A stretch of 6,083 bases of DNA from Ruminiclostridium sp. (GCA_003535195.1 DOHN01000130.1:638-6720); one strand, 5' to 3'. Positions 1 to 5,514 are shown, numbered from the stretch's first letter. Notes: generated by a model from the sequence alone, not told the origin. Numbers and translations are program-made.

Positions 1-48
1 TCAGAAGCGGAGGGGAGCGGCAGTGTGGAAGTGATCTGCTTATTTTAG
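1..48 (+). other. possible C-terminal tail of a truncated gene (unidentified)
   Basis: One plus-strand frame is open from the window edge for 15 codons (SEAEGSGSVEVICLF) and ends at TAG 46-48. It is followed about 65 bases later by a strong hairpin with a T-run, which is where a terminator for such a gene would lie. The stretch is too short to identify. Another frame stays open to about 170, so coding is not proven. Confidence 0.2.
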
Positions 49-113
49 AAGAACAGCACTTTTCCCCTGATATTGGAAAAAACAGTCGGAGTGTGAGTTT
101 TTTTGTCGAAAGA

Positions 114-154
114 AAAAAGTCAGCACTGCGCCCACGGCGAAATGCTGACTTTTT
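114..154. terminator. bidirectional intrinsic terminator
   Basis: A perfect 12-bp inverted repeat pairs AAAAAGTCAGCA (114-125) with TGCTGACTTTTT (143-154). The loop contains a smaller CGC/GCG pairing. Read on the plus strand the stem runs into T5; read on the minus strand it runs into TTTTTTCTTT. It can therefore end transcripts arriving from both sides: whatever lies left of the window, and the ars/riboswitch transcripts coming from the right. Confidence 0.8.
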
Positions 155-198
155 CAAAACTAAAATATGAAATTGTTTAGGTGGTTGGCAATATGTAC

Positions 199-286
199 GA
201 GCTTTGTCTGCTCTATTTACACCTCGTGTAAGTATAAAACCTCATAGGATACCCCTCTCGCCGGAGCAAGGCGAAAGCCGGTATCC
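199..286 (-). other. structured non-coding stretch with three hairpins
   Basis: Three inverted repeats occur in a row. GGATACC 247-253 pairs with GGTATCC 280-286, with an inner TCGCC 258-262/GGCGA 270-274 stem. TTACAC 217-222 pairs with GTGTAA 226-231. GAGC 199-202 pairs with GCTC 210-213. With the hairpin at 328-357 they follow the riboswitch on the minus strand. No known RNA family was recognised. The region lacks any convincing gene apart from a ten-codon open frame. Confidence 0.4.
213..245 (-). CDS. possible ten-codon leader-type peptide
   Basis: A minus-strand ATG at 245-243 opens MRFYTYTRCK and stops at TAG 215-213. It is preceded by AGAGGGG (258-252) with a 6-base spacer, which is a respectable SD. 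The SD and spacer lie in the 3' arm of the 247-286 hairpin, so access by ribosomes could depend on folding. It sits downstream of a c-di-GMP riboswitch and its terminator-like hairpin. It could be a tiny regulatory peptide or a chance SD-ATG pair; nothing in the ten residues is recognisable. Confidence 0.2.
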   Translation of the reverse strand: MRFYTYTRCK

Positions 287-327
287 CGATATCCTGTTTA
301 TCCGTCAAAAACCGACAGATATAATAA

Positions 328-357
328 GAGCCTGCCCTCTGGAATGAGGGCAGGCTC
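328..357 (-). terminator. terminator-like hairpin, probable expression platform of the c-di-GMP riboswitch
   Basis: A perfect 12-bp GC-rich stem (GAGCCTGCCCTC / GAGGGCAGGCTC) with a 6-base loop begins 12 bases after the riboswitch on the minus strand and is followed by TTATTATAT, a modest U-tract. Position and strength fit an intrinsic terminator controlled by the aptamer. In the aptamer, AGCCTG (381-376) repeats part of the terminator's 5' arm, so it could pair with the 3' arm and act as an antiterminator. The interrupted T-run makes termination efficiency uncertain. Confidence 0.6.
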
Positions 358-369
358 CGCATGGTTTTT

Positions 370-455
370 GGCAGCCAGGCTATCATAGTGCAGTAAAACA
401 CCTTAGACCCTATGGCTTTGCGTCCCCACCTTTTGATGGGTTTGCCCTTAGCTGT
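370..455 (-). ncRNA. c-di-GMP-I riboswitch aptamer (GEMM-I)
   Basis: The minus strand carries the GEMM-I signature in order: GGGCAAACC (447-439), GGACGCAAAGCC (425-414), GGGTCTAAGG just after it, and ATAGCCTGG...GCTGCC at the 3' end (383-370). The helices can be drawn. A 6-bp stem (440-435 with 430-425) is capped by AAAA where GAAA is usual. CATAG (414-410) pairs with CTATG (388-384). CAGC (454-451) can pair with GCTG (375-372) to close the aptamer. This class binds cyclic di-GMP and usually controls motility, adhesion or surface genes in cis. Here it lies 84 bases beyond arsC in the same orientation. No strong promoter is visible between arsC and the aptamer, so it could be transcribed from a weak promoter or by readthrough from the ars operon. 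No recognisable target gene follows inside the window. Confidence 0.9.
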
Positions 456-538
456 ATTTATTTATGAAAGTTACTTCCTTCACGCTACTTTTGGAGATAA
501 ACTTTTGGGACTTAAAAGAGTACGTTATAAAACCCTTA
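456..538. other. arsC-riboswitch intergenic spacer
   Basis: An 83-base AT-rich spacer. No strong hairpin with a T-run follows arsC here. The best minus-strand promoter guess (GTGAAG, 17 bases, TAAATA) matches the consensus poorly. I therefore do not call a promoter or terminator. This leaves open whether the riboswitch lies in the ars operon's 3' untranslated region. Confidence 0.4.
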
Positions 539-928
539 TTATCTTAATCCATTTGCCAGCTCTGTAATTTTGCTCTCAATCAAACGGATTGTTTTGATGA
601 ACTCTTGATCGTCCTTTCCAGTAGGATCGTCAAGTCCCCAATCCTCACGGTGCTTGCAGGGTAAAAAAGGACACTGAACATTACAGCCCATCGTCACCAC
701 AATGTCCACAGGAGGGATATCAGACAAGAGTTTACTATACTGTGTTTGCTCCATATCTATACCATAAAGCTGCTTCATCAGCCGTACAGCATCCCTATTG
801 ATTTGCGGTTTGGTTTCTGTTCCGGCTGAATAACACTCCAAAATATCACCTGCAAGATGTCGGCCCAACGCCTCAGCAATCTGGCTACGACAAGAATTAT
901 GGACACAAATAAATGCGACTTTTTCCAT
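539..928 (-). CDS. arsC: arsenate reductase, low-molecular-weight phosphatase fold
   Basis: Reduces arsenate to arsenite in the cytoplasm, supplying the substrate for the efflux system encoded upstream. The 129-residue protein begins MEKVAFICVHNSCRSQ, where C8-x5-R14-S15 is the phosphatase P-loop with the nucleophilic cysteine. A second cysteine cluster, C82, C86 and C91 in MGCNVQCPFLPC, followed by EDWGLDDPTGK, matches the resolving-cysteine and aspartate region of thioredoxin-coupled ArsC. Length agrees with the roughly 130 residues of the pI258-type enzyme. The resolving pair here is spaced CxxxC, closer than the C82/C89 pair of the plasmid pI258 enzyme. The start was chosen at ATG 928 because AAAGGAG (940-934) sits 5 bases upstream and the family motif starts a few residues later; the open frame to 1009 lies within arsA. 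It follows the arsA stop by 13 bases as the last operon gene. Confidence 0.93.
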   Translation of the reverse strand: MEKVAFICVHNSCRSQIAEALGRHLAGDILECYSAGTETKPQINRDAVRLMKQLYGIDMEQTQYSKLLSDIPPVDIVVTMGCNVQCPFLPCKHREDWGLDDPTGKDDQEFIKTIRLIESKITELANGLR

Positions 929-941
929 CTGATCTCCTTTC

Positions 942-2678
942 TTACAACGCAAGTAATTTATCATCCTTAATTTCTTCGGCGCTCCACCTGATAACTGCAA
1001 AGTTATCATGGGAGATTTCGCCCACTTTATTTATCCACTCAATTTCATGACTGGCTTTGGCTTTCAAAAGCTGATTGCTTGTTTCGGTAGCGTAAAGGGA
1101 AGAATTGATGACCCACCATTTTGTTGCGATCTCGGCGCGCTTCAAATCTTCCTCTAACCGCATGGCTTCAAAGACAGGCGTCGTTTCAGCAAGTGTTACG
1201 ATGATAACCTCCGTTTCATCGGCATTGCGCAGACGAGGCAGCAACTTTTTGACCGCTTCGGGAATATCCCCTTGTGTACGTTTTACCTCACGGTGATAGC
1301 TCTGTGTGGAATCAAGCAACAACAGTGTGTGACCTGTGGGTGCGGTATCAATGACAACAACCTCATTTTCAGCCCGCTCCACAATTTCGGCAAAGGCACG
1401 GAATACGGCAATTTCCTGTGTACAAGGGGAGCGTAAATCTTCTTCCACATAAGCAACATCATCTGCTGACATGGTTCCACGTGCTTTAGAAAGCACTTCT
1501 TCCTGATAACGATGAAGTTCTTCTTTTTCGTCAATATGGCTCATGGTTATGCCGCTTGTTTCGTTCATGACAAATTTAAGATGGGCAGCGGGATCGGTGG
1601 TTGTCAGATGTACCTTTTTCCCTCTGGCCGATAGGCCAAGTGCAATGGCAGCGGCAACTGTCGTTTTCCCAACGCCGCCTTTGCCCATCGTGAAAATGAC
1701 TTTTTTCCCGCTTGCATCCAAATCATCAATGACCTTGCGGAGCGTGGGAATATCGGCAGCATTCAAGGTGTTGTTGCTCAAGGCAAGGCTATCTTTGACA
1801 AGCAAATTGCGGACGTTTTCCATGCCGGTAATATTGTAGGCACGTAGCGGTACAAAATAGGCCGCAATGTCTTTTAGTCCGGCAGGCATATCTGCAAGTG
1901 CCTTTTGTTGCTTATTATACAGGCTTTCGGATATGCCATCATCATAGGCGGGTAATACTCCATTCACAATCATAAGCTGATTGCGTACACCCAAATCGGC
2001 AAGTTCCTTTGAAGCCCGCTCCGCTTCTTTGAGCGGAGAGCTTTCAAGGCGGGATACGAGGATTAGGGTAGTTAATTTGCTATCCGCCAAAGTATCTACC
2101 GCTTCTTTGTACATTTCCTTTTTATCTTCCAAGCCGGAAAGTTGCCCAAGGCAGGAGGCGCCGTGCGTGCTTTCGCTGATAAAGTTGCTCCATGCGCTTG
2201 GTAGTTGCAGCATCCTCAGGGTATGCCCGGTAGGGGCGGTGTCAAAGATAATGTGGTCATATTCCTTTGCTGCAGCTTCGTCCGTAATGAAATTTGTAAA
2301 TTCGTTGAAAGCGGCAATTTCTACCGTACAGGAACCAGAGAGCTGTTCCTCCATGTTGATGATAACCGATTCTGGCAGCTTTCCACGATAGGGTGCGATA
2401 ACCCCTTCCCTGTATTCTGCTGCTGCCTGTATCGGGTCAAGGTTGGCAACGACAAGCCCCGGCACCTCTGCAATTGGTACGCCTTTGCCATCAAGCTCGG
2501 TACTGAATACATCCTGTAAGTTGGAAGCGGGGTCGGTGCTGACAAGCAGCACCTTTTTCCCGTTGTCGGCAAGGGTCACAGCAGTAGCACAAGCGATAGA
2601 AGTTTTTCCAACGCCACCCTTGCCGGTATAAAACAGATATTTTGTAAGGTTTAGATGTTGCAGATCAAACTGTTTCAT
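942..2678 (-). CDS. arsA: arsenite-stimulated efflux ATPase ArsA
   Basis: The ATPase subunit that energises arsenite (and antimonite) extrusion by associating with the membrane permease; cytosolic or peripheral. The 578-residue protein has the duplicated ArsA layout. The N-half P-loop GKGGVGKT is at 19-26 and DTAPTGHTL starts at 146. The C-half P-loop is at 332-339 and DTAPTGHTL starts at 444. The three metalloid-binding cysteines of R773 ArsA (C113, C172, C422) have counterparts at C117 (SGSCTVEIAAF), C176 (GASCLGQL) and C419 (SPCTQEIAVF). Size is close to the 583-residue R773 protein, so it appears intact. The start is set at ATG 2678, with GGAGGG (2693-2688) 9 bases upstream, and it overlaps the arsD stop as TAATG, implying translational coupling. 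A longer frame to 2705 lacks support. ArsA is best known with ArsB; here it is paired with Acr3, as in many clostridial operons. Confidence 0.96.
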   Translation of the reverse strand: MKQFDLQHLNLTKYLFYTGKGGVGKTSIACATAVTLADNGKKVLLVSTDPASNLQDVFSTELDGKGVPIAEVPGLVVANLDPIQAAAEYREGVIAPYRGKLPESVIINMEEQLSGSCTVEIAAFNEFTNFITDEAAAKEYDHIIFDTAPTGHTLRMLQLPSAWSNFISESTHGASCLGQLSGLEDKKEMYKEAVDTLADSKLTTLILVSRLESSPLKEAERASKELADLGVRNQLMIVNGVLPAYDDGISESLYNKQQKALADMPAGLKDIAAYFVPLRAYNITGMENVRNLLVKDSLALSNNTLNAADIPTLRKVIDDLDASGKKVIFTMGKGGVGKTTVAAAIALGLSARGKKVHLTTTDPAAHLKFVMNETSGITMSHIDEKEELHRYQEEVLSKARGTMSADDVAYVEEDLRSPCTQEIAVFRAFAEIVERAENEVVVIDTAPTGHTLLLLDSTQSYHREVKRTQGDIPEAVKKLLPRLRNADETEVIIVTLAETTPVFEAMRLEEDLKRAEIATKWWVINSSLYATETSNQLLKAKASHEIEWINKVGEISHDNFAVIRWSAEEIKDDKLLAL

Positions 2679-3568
2679 TAGCAGCAACCCTCCGAACAGC
2701 AGCACCCGCTATCTCCTTTTTTAGTTTCAACCGCTTCTAAGAACGAGGCAGGAATTTCAAGCCATGCCGCAATTTCCTCATTGGTAGGGTATGCCTTGGT
2801 CTTGACGATTTTACCGTCAATGAGAGTGGCGGGTAAAGACTCAACGCCATCACCCATAATCAGCTTGTTGATTTCGGAATTGTTGACAAATGCCTGTGGC
2901 GCACTGTTGAGGTTAAAACGGGAGGCGGTGACACCGTTCTTTTGCAGATTGCTCATTACAGTTGAAATGCGGAGCAGTTCGGGATCAATACCGACGCCGC
3001 AAAGGCCAGTTTCACAGCACATGGCCGGTTCGTAAATAGACATTGTTTTCATAGAAAAATCACTCCTTAAATTAGTGTTGGATGTTGTATCAGAACAGCC
3101 GCAAGCGGTTCCGCAGCAGCTATTTTTACCGCTAAAAAACTTTTCGAGATTGTCTGGCAGAATATAGGCTTCTTCTAATCCTTGAGGTTGCACACCGTAA
3201 ATGGCCTTTAAGATGCCGTCCACGATCATCGGTACGGGCGGTTGCTCGTAGTTTTTGCCTTCGTAGACGAATACCCGGCAGTCAACGCTATCACCGCATA
3301 AATCACCGCAATCCGTGCAGTCGCTTTCTACAAGCTCGTTGCAGATATCCACGCCATTCACACGAATGGTCGGAGAACTCATAAAACGATGTTCCTCCGC
3401 AAGCTCCCTCGATGTAATGTTAACCGAATTAATCTTGGCTTCGAGTCCAAGAGTATCAAATACGCCGGACAGGACTTTTAGTGCCTGTTTGAGCGTTTCA
3501 TCTGTTGCCATGCACCGCTCACAGGTATTTAAATCGAGGTAAAGAAAATCAATGATAAGCTGTTTCAT
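2678..3568 (-). CDS. arsD: DUF2703 domain fused to ArsD arsenite metallochaperone
   Basis: A 296-residue protein combining two modules. Residues 1 to about 145 look like DUF2703, a thioredoxin-like cysteine-rich family: LYLDLNTCERC with C16 and C19, a second cluster C84, C87, C91, C97, and a tail with C151, C152, C156 and C158. Residues 173-296 are a full-length ArsD, which carries arsenite to ArsA: C184, C185 and C190 equal ArsD C12, C13 and C18, followed by RFNLNSAPQAF, and a CCC...CC tail at 289-296. ArsD can also be a weak repressor. The start is ATG 3568: it overlaps the acr3 stop as ATGA and has AAAGGGTGG (3585-3577) 8 bases upstream; the GTG at 3580 lies inside that SD. Oddly, the junction keeps AAGGAGTG and ATG 3052, so a free 124-residue ArsD may also be made. 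The function of the DUF2703 half is unknown. Confidence 0.88.
   Translation of the reverse strand: MKQLIIDFLYLDLNTCERCMATDETLKQALKVLSGVFDTLGLEAKINSVNITSRELAEEHRFMSSPTIRVNGVDICNELVESDCTDCGDLCGDSVDCRVFVYEGKNYEQPPVPMIVDGILKAIYGVQPQGLEEAYILPDNLEKFFSGKNSCCGTACGCSDTTSNTNLRSDFSMKTMSIYEPAMCCETGLCGVGIDPELLRISTVMSNLQKNGVTASRFNLNSAPQAFVNNSEINKLIMGDGVESLPATLIDGKIVKTKAYPTNEEIAAWLEIPASFLEAVETKKGDSGCCCSEGCC
3050..3068 (-). promoter_or_regulatory. internal SD and start codon for stand-alone ArsD
   Basis: Inside the fused reading frame, AAGGAGTG (3068-3061) lies 8 bases before ATG 3052-3050, the first codon of a canonical 124-residue ArsD (C12, C13, C18). This is at least as good an SD as those of the other genes in the operon. 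Two TAA triplets in the other frames (3074-3072 and 3069-3067) lie just before it. Either the two were once separate genes joined by a small indel, or both a fused and a short product are made. Confidence 0.6.
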
Positions 3569-4611
3569 TCTGAAAACCACCCTTTCGTATTATTTGCAAT
3601 TTTAACCAGTATCAGCATCACTGGCACTTCAGTAAGTACACCCACAATGGTAGCCAATGCCACGGGTGATTGTGCGCCAAATAGGGCGATGGCAACCGCT
3701 ACGGCAAGTTCAAAAAAGTTTGACGCGCCTATCATCCCGGCAGGAGCGGCAATGTTATGAGGCAGTTTTAGCGCCTTACTTGCCAAGTATGCAATAAAGA
3801 AAATCAGGAATGTCTGAATAGTCAGGGGCACGGCAATCAAGATGATGTGCAGCGGATTTTCCAAAATAACATCGCCTTGAAAAGAGAAAATAATAATGAG
3901 CGTCAAGAGAAGCCCTGCAATGGTGGTGTTGTTAAACTTCGGCAGAAATGTTTTGTTGAAATATTCCTCACCTTTTCGTTTGATGAGCTGTGTCCGTGTG
4001 ATGATACCCGCCGTAAGGGGGACGACAACGAACAGTGCTACCGATAAGAGAAGTGTATCCCACGGAATAGAAACACCGCTCACACCAAGCAAAAAAGCTA
4101 CGATTGGCGCAAAGGCAGGCAGGATAATAAGGTCATTAGTCGCAACCTGTACCACAGTGTAAGCGGGGTCACCTTTTGTCAAATGGCTCCACACAAATAC
4201 CATTGCCGTACAAGGGGCGGCTCCGAGCAGGATAGCACCAGCTAAATAGTCCTTTGCCAAGTCTGCCGGAATAAGTGTTTTGAATACTACAAAGAAGAAC
4301 AGGCTTGCAATCCCGAACATGGTGAAAGGCTTAATCAGCCAGTTTGTCACCCAAGTTACAAAAAGCCCTTTGGGATTTTTGCCCACATTCTTAATGCTCT
4401 TGAAGTCTACCTTGAGCATCATAGGGAAAATCATCAACCATATTAAAATAGCAATTGGGATAGATACCTGTGCATACTCAAATCGACCTAAAAATGAGGG
4501 GACAGCGGGTAAAAACTTGCCGATCAGAATGCCTACTGCCATGCAAAGCAGCACCCACACTGTCAAATACTTTTCAAAAAATCCAATATCTGATTGTTTT
4601 TCTGTTTTCAT
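3565..4611 (-). CDS. acr3: arsenite efflux permease, Acr3 family
   Basis: Integral membrane carrier that exports arsenite, here probably energised or assisted by ArsA. The 348-residue protein has about ten hydrophobic segments, as expected for Acr3. The fourth-helix signature AAPCTAMVFVWS includes C134, equivalent to the essential cysteine of characterised Acr3 proteins. GASNFFELAVAVAIALFG contains E301, at the position of the conserved glutamate in a later helix. The short N-terminus (about 14 residues) precedes the first membrane segment. Length is usual for bacterial Acr3, and no frameshift is seen. The start is ATG 4611 with AGGAGTG (4625-4619) 7 bases upstream. The stop TGA overlaps the next gene's ATG by 4 bases, so the downstream gene is likely translationally coupled. 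A 110-base gap to arsR contains a second ArsR-type operator and a hairpin, unlike the overlapping spacing elsewhere in the operon. Confidence 0.96.
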   Translation of the reverse strand: MKTEKQSDIGFFEKYLTVWVLLCMAVGILIGKFLPAVPSFLGRFEYAQVSIPIAILIWLMIFPMMLKVDFKSIKNVGKNPKGLFVTWVTNWLIKPFTMFGIASLFFFVVFKTLIPADLAKDYLAGAILLGAAPCTAMVFVWSHLTKGDPAYTVVQVATNDLIILPAFAPIVAFLLGVSGVSIPWDTLLLSVALFVVVPLTAGIITRTQLIKRKGEEYFNKTFLPKFNNTTIAGLLLTLIIIFSFQGDVILENPLHIILIAVPLTIQTFLIFFIAYLASKALKLPHNIAAPAGMIGASNFFELAVAVAIALFGAQSPVALATIVGVLTEVPVMLILVKIANNTKGWFSE

Positions 4612-4618
4612 AAAGTTT

Positions 4619-4625
4619 CACTCCT
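4619..4625 (-). promoter_or_regulatory. SD of acr3
   Basis: AGGAGTG with a 7-base spacer to ATG 4611. It lies only 5 bases beyond the second operator, so a repressor bound there would sit immediately upstream of the translation start region. Confidence 0.7.
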
Positions 4626-4630
4626 ATCAT

Positions 4631-4646
4631 ATAGAAATTTTTCTAT
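4631..4646. promoter_or_regulatory. second ArsR-type operator, upstream of acr3
   Basis: A perfect 6-bp inverted repeat ATAGAA-N4-TTCTAT. Read on the minus strand, the surrounding 20 bases match the arsR operator at every arm position (ACATAGAA-N4-TTCTATAT), differing only in the 4-base centre. A weak minus-strand promoter, CAGACA (4674-4669), 18 bases, TAACAT (4650-4645), overlaps it. This suggests separate control of acr3 and the downstream genes. Confidence 0.65.
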
Positions 4647-4662
4647 GTTACGACTATTTTTT

Positions 4663-4700
4663 TGTCGGTGTCTGTTCTGTCATGGAACGTGACACCGACA
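4663..4700 (-). other. arsR-acr3 intercistronic stem-loop
   Basis: A perfect 10-bp inverted repeat (TGTCGGTGTC 4663-4672 / GACACCGACA 4691-4700) has an inner GTTC/GAAC stem (4674-4677 / 4685-4688). On the minus strand it is followed by A-rich sequence, not U, so it is not a standard terminator. It could set differential stability of the arsR and acr3 parts of the message, or attenuate transcription. Confidence 0.55.
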
Positions 4701-4721
4701 CCAGCGACGACAACAGCACAT

Positions 4722-5039
4722 CTATGTATCACCGCCTTTACGATGGCAGATACAATCGGGAGTAGAGCAAAACACCTCGCCTAATTGTTTATAAAAGGCT
4801 TGTAGATTTTCATTGTTGAGTGAATAATGTGTCCACTTGCCCTCTGGTCTTGCGTTTACTATACCAGCCTTAATTAGAACTTTCATATCGTGGGAAAGAG
4901 TCGGCTGGGTAATATGAAATTCTTCTAAAATCTTGCAAGCACAAAGCTCACCGCAGGAAAGCATATCAACAATACGCAGCCGCTTTGGATCAGCAAGAGC
5001 CTTTAGAATTTTTGTACTTTCAATATACTTTTGTTCCAT
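4722..5039 (-). CDS. arsR: ArsR-family arsenic-responsive repressor
   Basis: A 105-residue winged-helix repressor of the SmtB/ArsR family that leaves its operator when it binds arsenite or antimonite. ILKALADPKRLRIVDML opens the fold. ELCACKILEEF gives C33 and C35, equivalent to the C32-x-C34 arsenite site of R773 ArsR, with C29 close by. Residues 44-56 (ITQPTLSHDMKVL region) form the recognition helix, and ARPEGKWTHYSLN is the wing. The C-terminus adds C91, C96 and C98, so a second thiol site is possible. Start ATG 5039 has GAGG (5050-5047) 7 bases upstream. It is the first gene of the ars operon; an operator overlies its transcription start, so autoregulation is expected. Length is typical for the family. 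Confidence 0.95.
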   Translation of the reverse strand: MEQKYIESTKILKALADPKRLRIVDMLSCGELCACKILEEFHITQPTLSHDMKVLIKAGIVNARPEGKWTHYSLNNENLQAFYKQLGEVFCSTPDCICHRKGGDT

Positions 5040-5052
5040 TGTACAACCTCAC

Positions 5053-5068
5053 ATAGAATGTTTTCTAT
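5053..5068. promoter_or_regulatory. ArsR operator at the arsR promoter
   Basis: Perfect inverted repeat ATAGAA-N4-TTCTAT (5053-5058 / 5063-5068). It begins 5 bases downstream of the -10 box, so it covers the predicted transcription start; a bound ArsR dimer would block initiation. The same arms recur at 4631-4646, supporting a real binding site. Assignment to ArsR is inferred from position. Confidence 0.75.
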
Positions 5069-5073
5069 ATATC

Positions 5074-5102
5074 AGTATATGCCGTGGATTCAGAAATGTC
5101 AA
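5074..5102 (-). promoter_or_regulatory. sigma-A-type promoter of the ars operon
   Basis: TTGACA (5102-5097), 17-base spacer, TATACT (5079-5074) on the minus strand. The -35 is a perfect consensus, the -10 is 5 of 6 and the spacing is optimal. Transcription should begin near 5067, about 28 bases before the arsR start codon. Confidence 0.85.
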
Positions 5103-5186
5103 TAATTTTTCAATCCTCTTTTCCGTGCCTTCCAATAGCATAGCTTACTTAAAAGTAGTGCGAATCAAGAGTTACACTAAAAATAC

Positions 5187-5222
5187 AGCGAAGTGCCCTG
5201 GATAGATTCAAGGCACTTCGCT
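5187..5222 (-). terminator. intrinsic terminator after the small minus-strand gene
   Basis: A perfect 11-bp stem (AGCGAAGTGCC 5187-5197 / GGCACTTCGCT 5212-5222) with a 14-base loop. On the minus strand it is followed by GTATTTTTAG, a usable U-tract. It lies 26 bases after the stop of the upstream small gene and insulates the ars promoter from it. On the plus strand ATGCTTTT follows, which is weaker. Confidence 0.75.
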
Positions 5223-5248
5223 ATGCTTTTCGAGGCATAACATGATAG

Positions 5249-5488
5249 TTACAGCATATCTCCACAGAAGTTTTTTCTGTATTCCAGATGCTCCTGCTCC
5301 AGTCGTTTCCATTCATCATCTGCCGTCTGAAATTCTTCCATAGCTGTTTTCATCTGCGGTGAATCATAGGGTATCTTTTTTTCAACTAATTTCCTAAGTC
5401 TTTCTCTGCGCTTTTCCACGGTAAGTCCAAGGGTGTAGAGTTTGCCTGCCTGTCGGATAAGCCTTGCTTTTTCTTTTGCATTCATCAT
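5249..5488 (-). CDS. small charged hypothetical protein
   Basis: A 79-residue, highly charged, probably all-helical protein with no membrane segment or signal peptide. Residues 5-37 are rich in Lys, Arg and Glu (KEKARLIRQAGKLYTLGL, EKRRERLRKLVEKK). A PYDSP turn is followed by a second acidic-basic helix with coiled-coil character. I recognise no domain with confidence; similar short proteins are, as far as I recall, found beside regulators in clostridial accessory regions. AGAGGA (5499-5494) lies 5 bases before ATG 5488 and 8 bases before a second ATG at 5485, so the protein may be 78 residues. It has its own promoter (5556-5528) and terminator, and diverges from the XRE regulator, which probably controls it through the shared operator array. 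Confidence 0.75.
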   Translation of the reverse strand: MMNAKEKARLIRQAGKLYTLGLTVEKRRERLRKLVEKKIPYDSPQMKTAMEEFQTADDEWKRLEQEHLEYRKNFCGDML

Positions 5489-5514
5489 AAACGTCCTCTC
5501 TCTGTTACTCTAAT

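Noticed and set aside
213..401. 62-residue minus-strand open frame starting at GTG 401
   Set aside because: It runs through the 3' part of the riboswitch and the whole terminator hairpin, and has no SD at its start. Only its last ten codons have an SD-preceded ATG.
539..1009. 27-residue longer ArsC start
   Set aside because: It would lie within the arsA coding region, and ATG 928 has a strong SD just before the P-loop motif.
1105..2631. Several plus-strand and out-of-frame reading frames inside arsA
   Set aside because: They are shadows of the arsA codon pattern; the ArsA frame has all expected motifs.
942..2705. Nine-residue longer ArsA start
   Set aside because: No SD precedes it; ATG 2678 has GGAGGG upstream and overlaps the preceding stop as TAATG, and the protein then matches the family N-terminus.
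4663..4700. Stem-loop considered as a terminator after arsR
   Set aside because: On the coding strand it is followed by A-rich sequence rather than a U-tract.
4280..4765. 161-residue plus-strand open frame
   Set aside because: It is antisense to acr3, whose protein is clearly recognisable; no SD or family features are seen.
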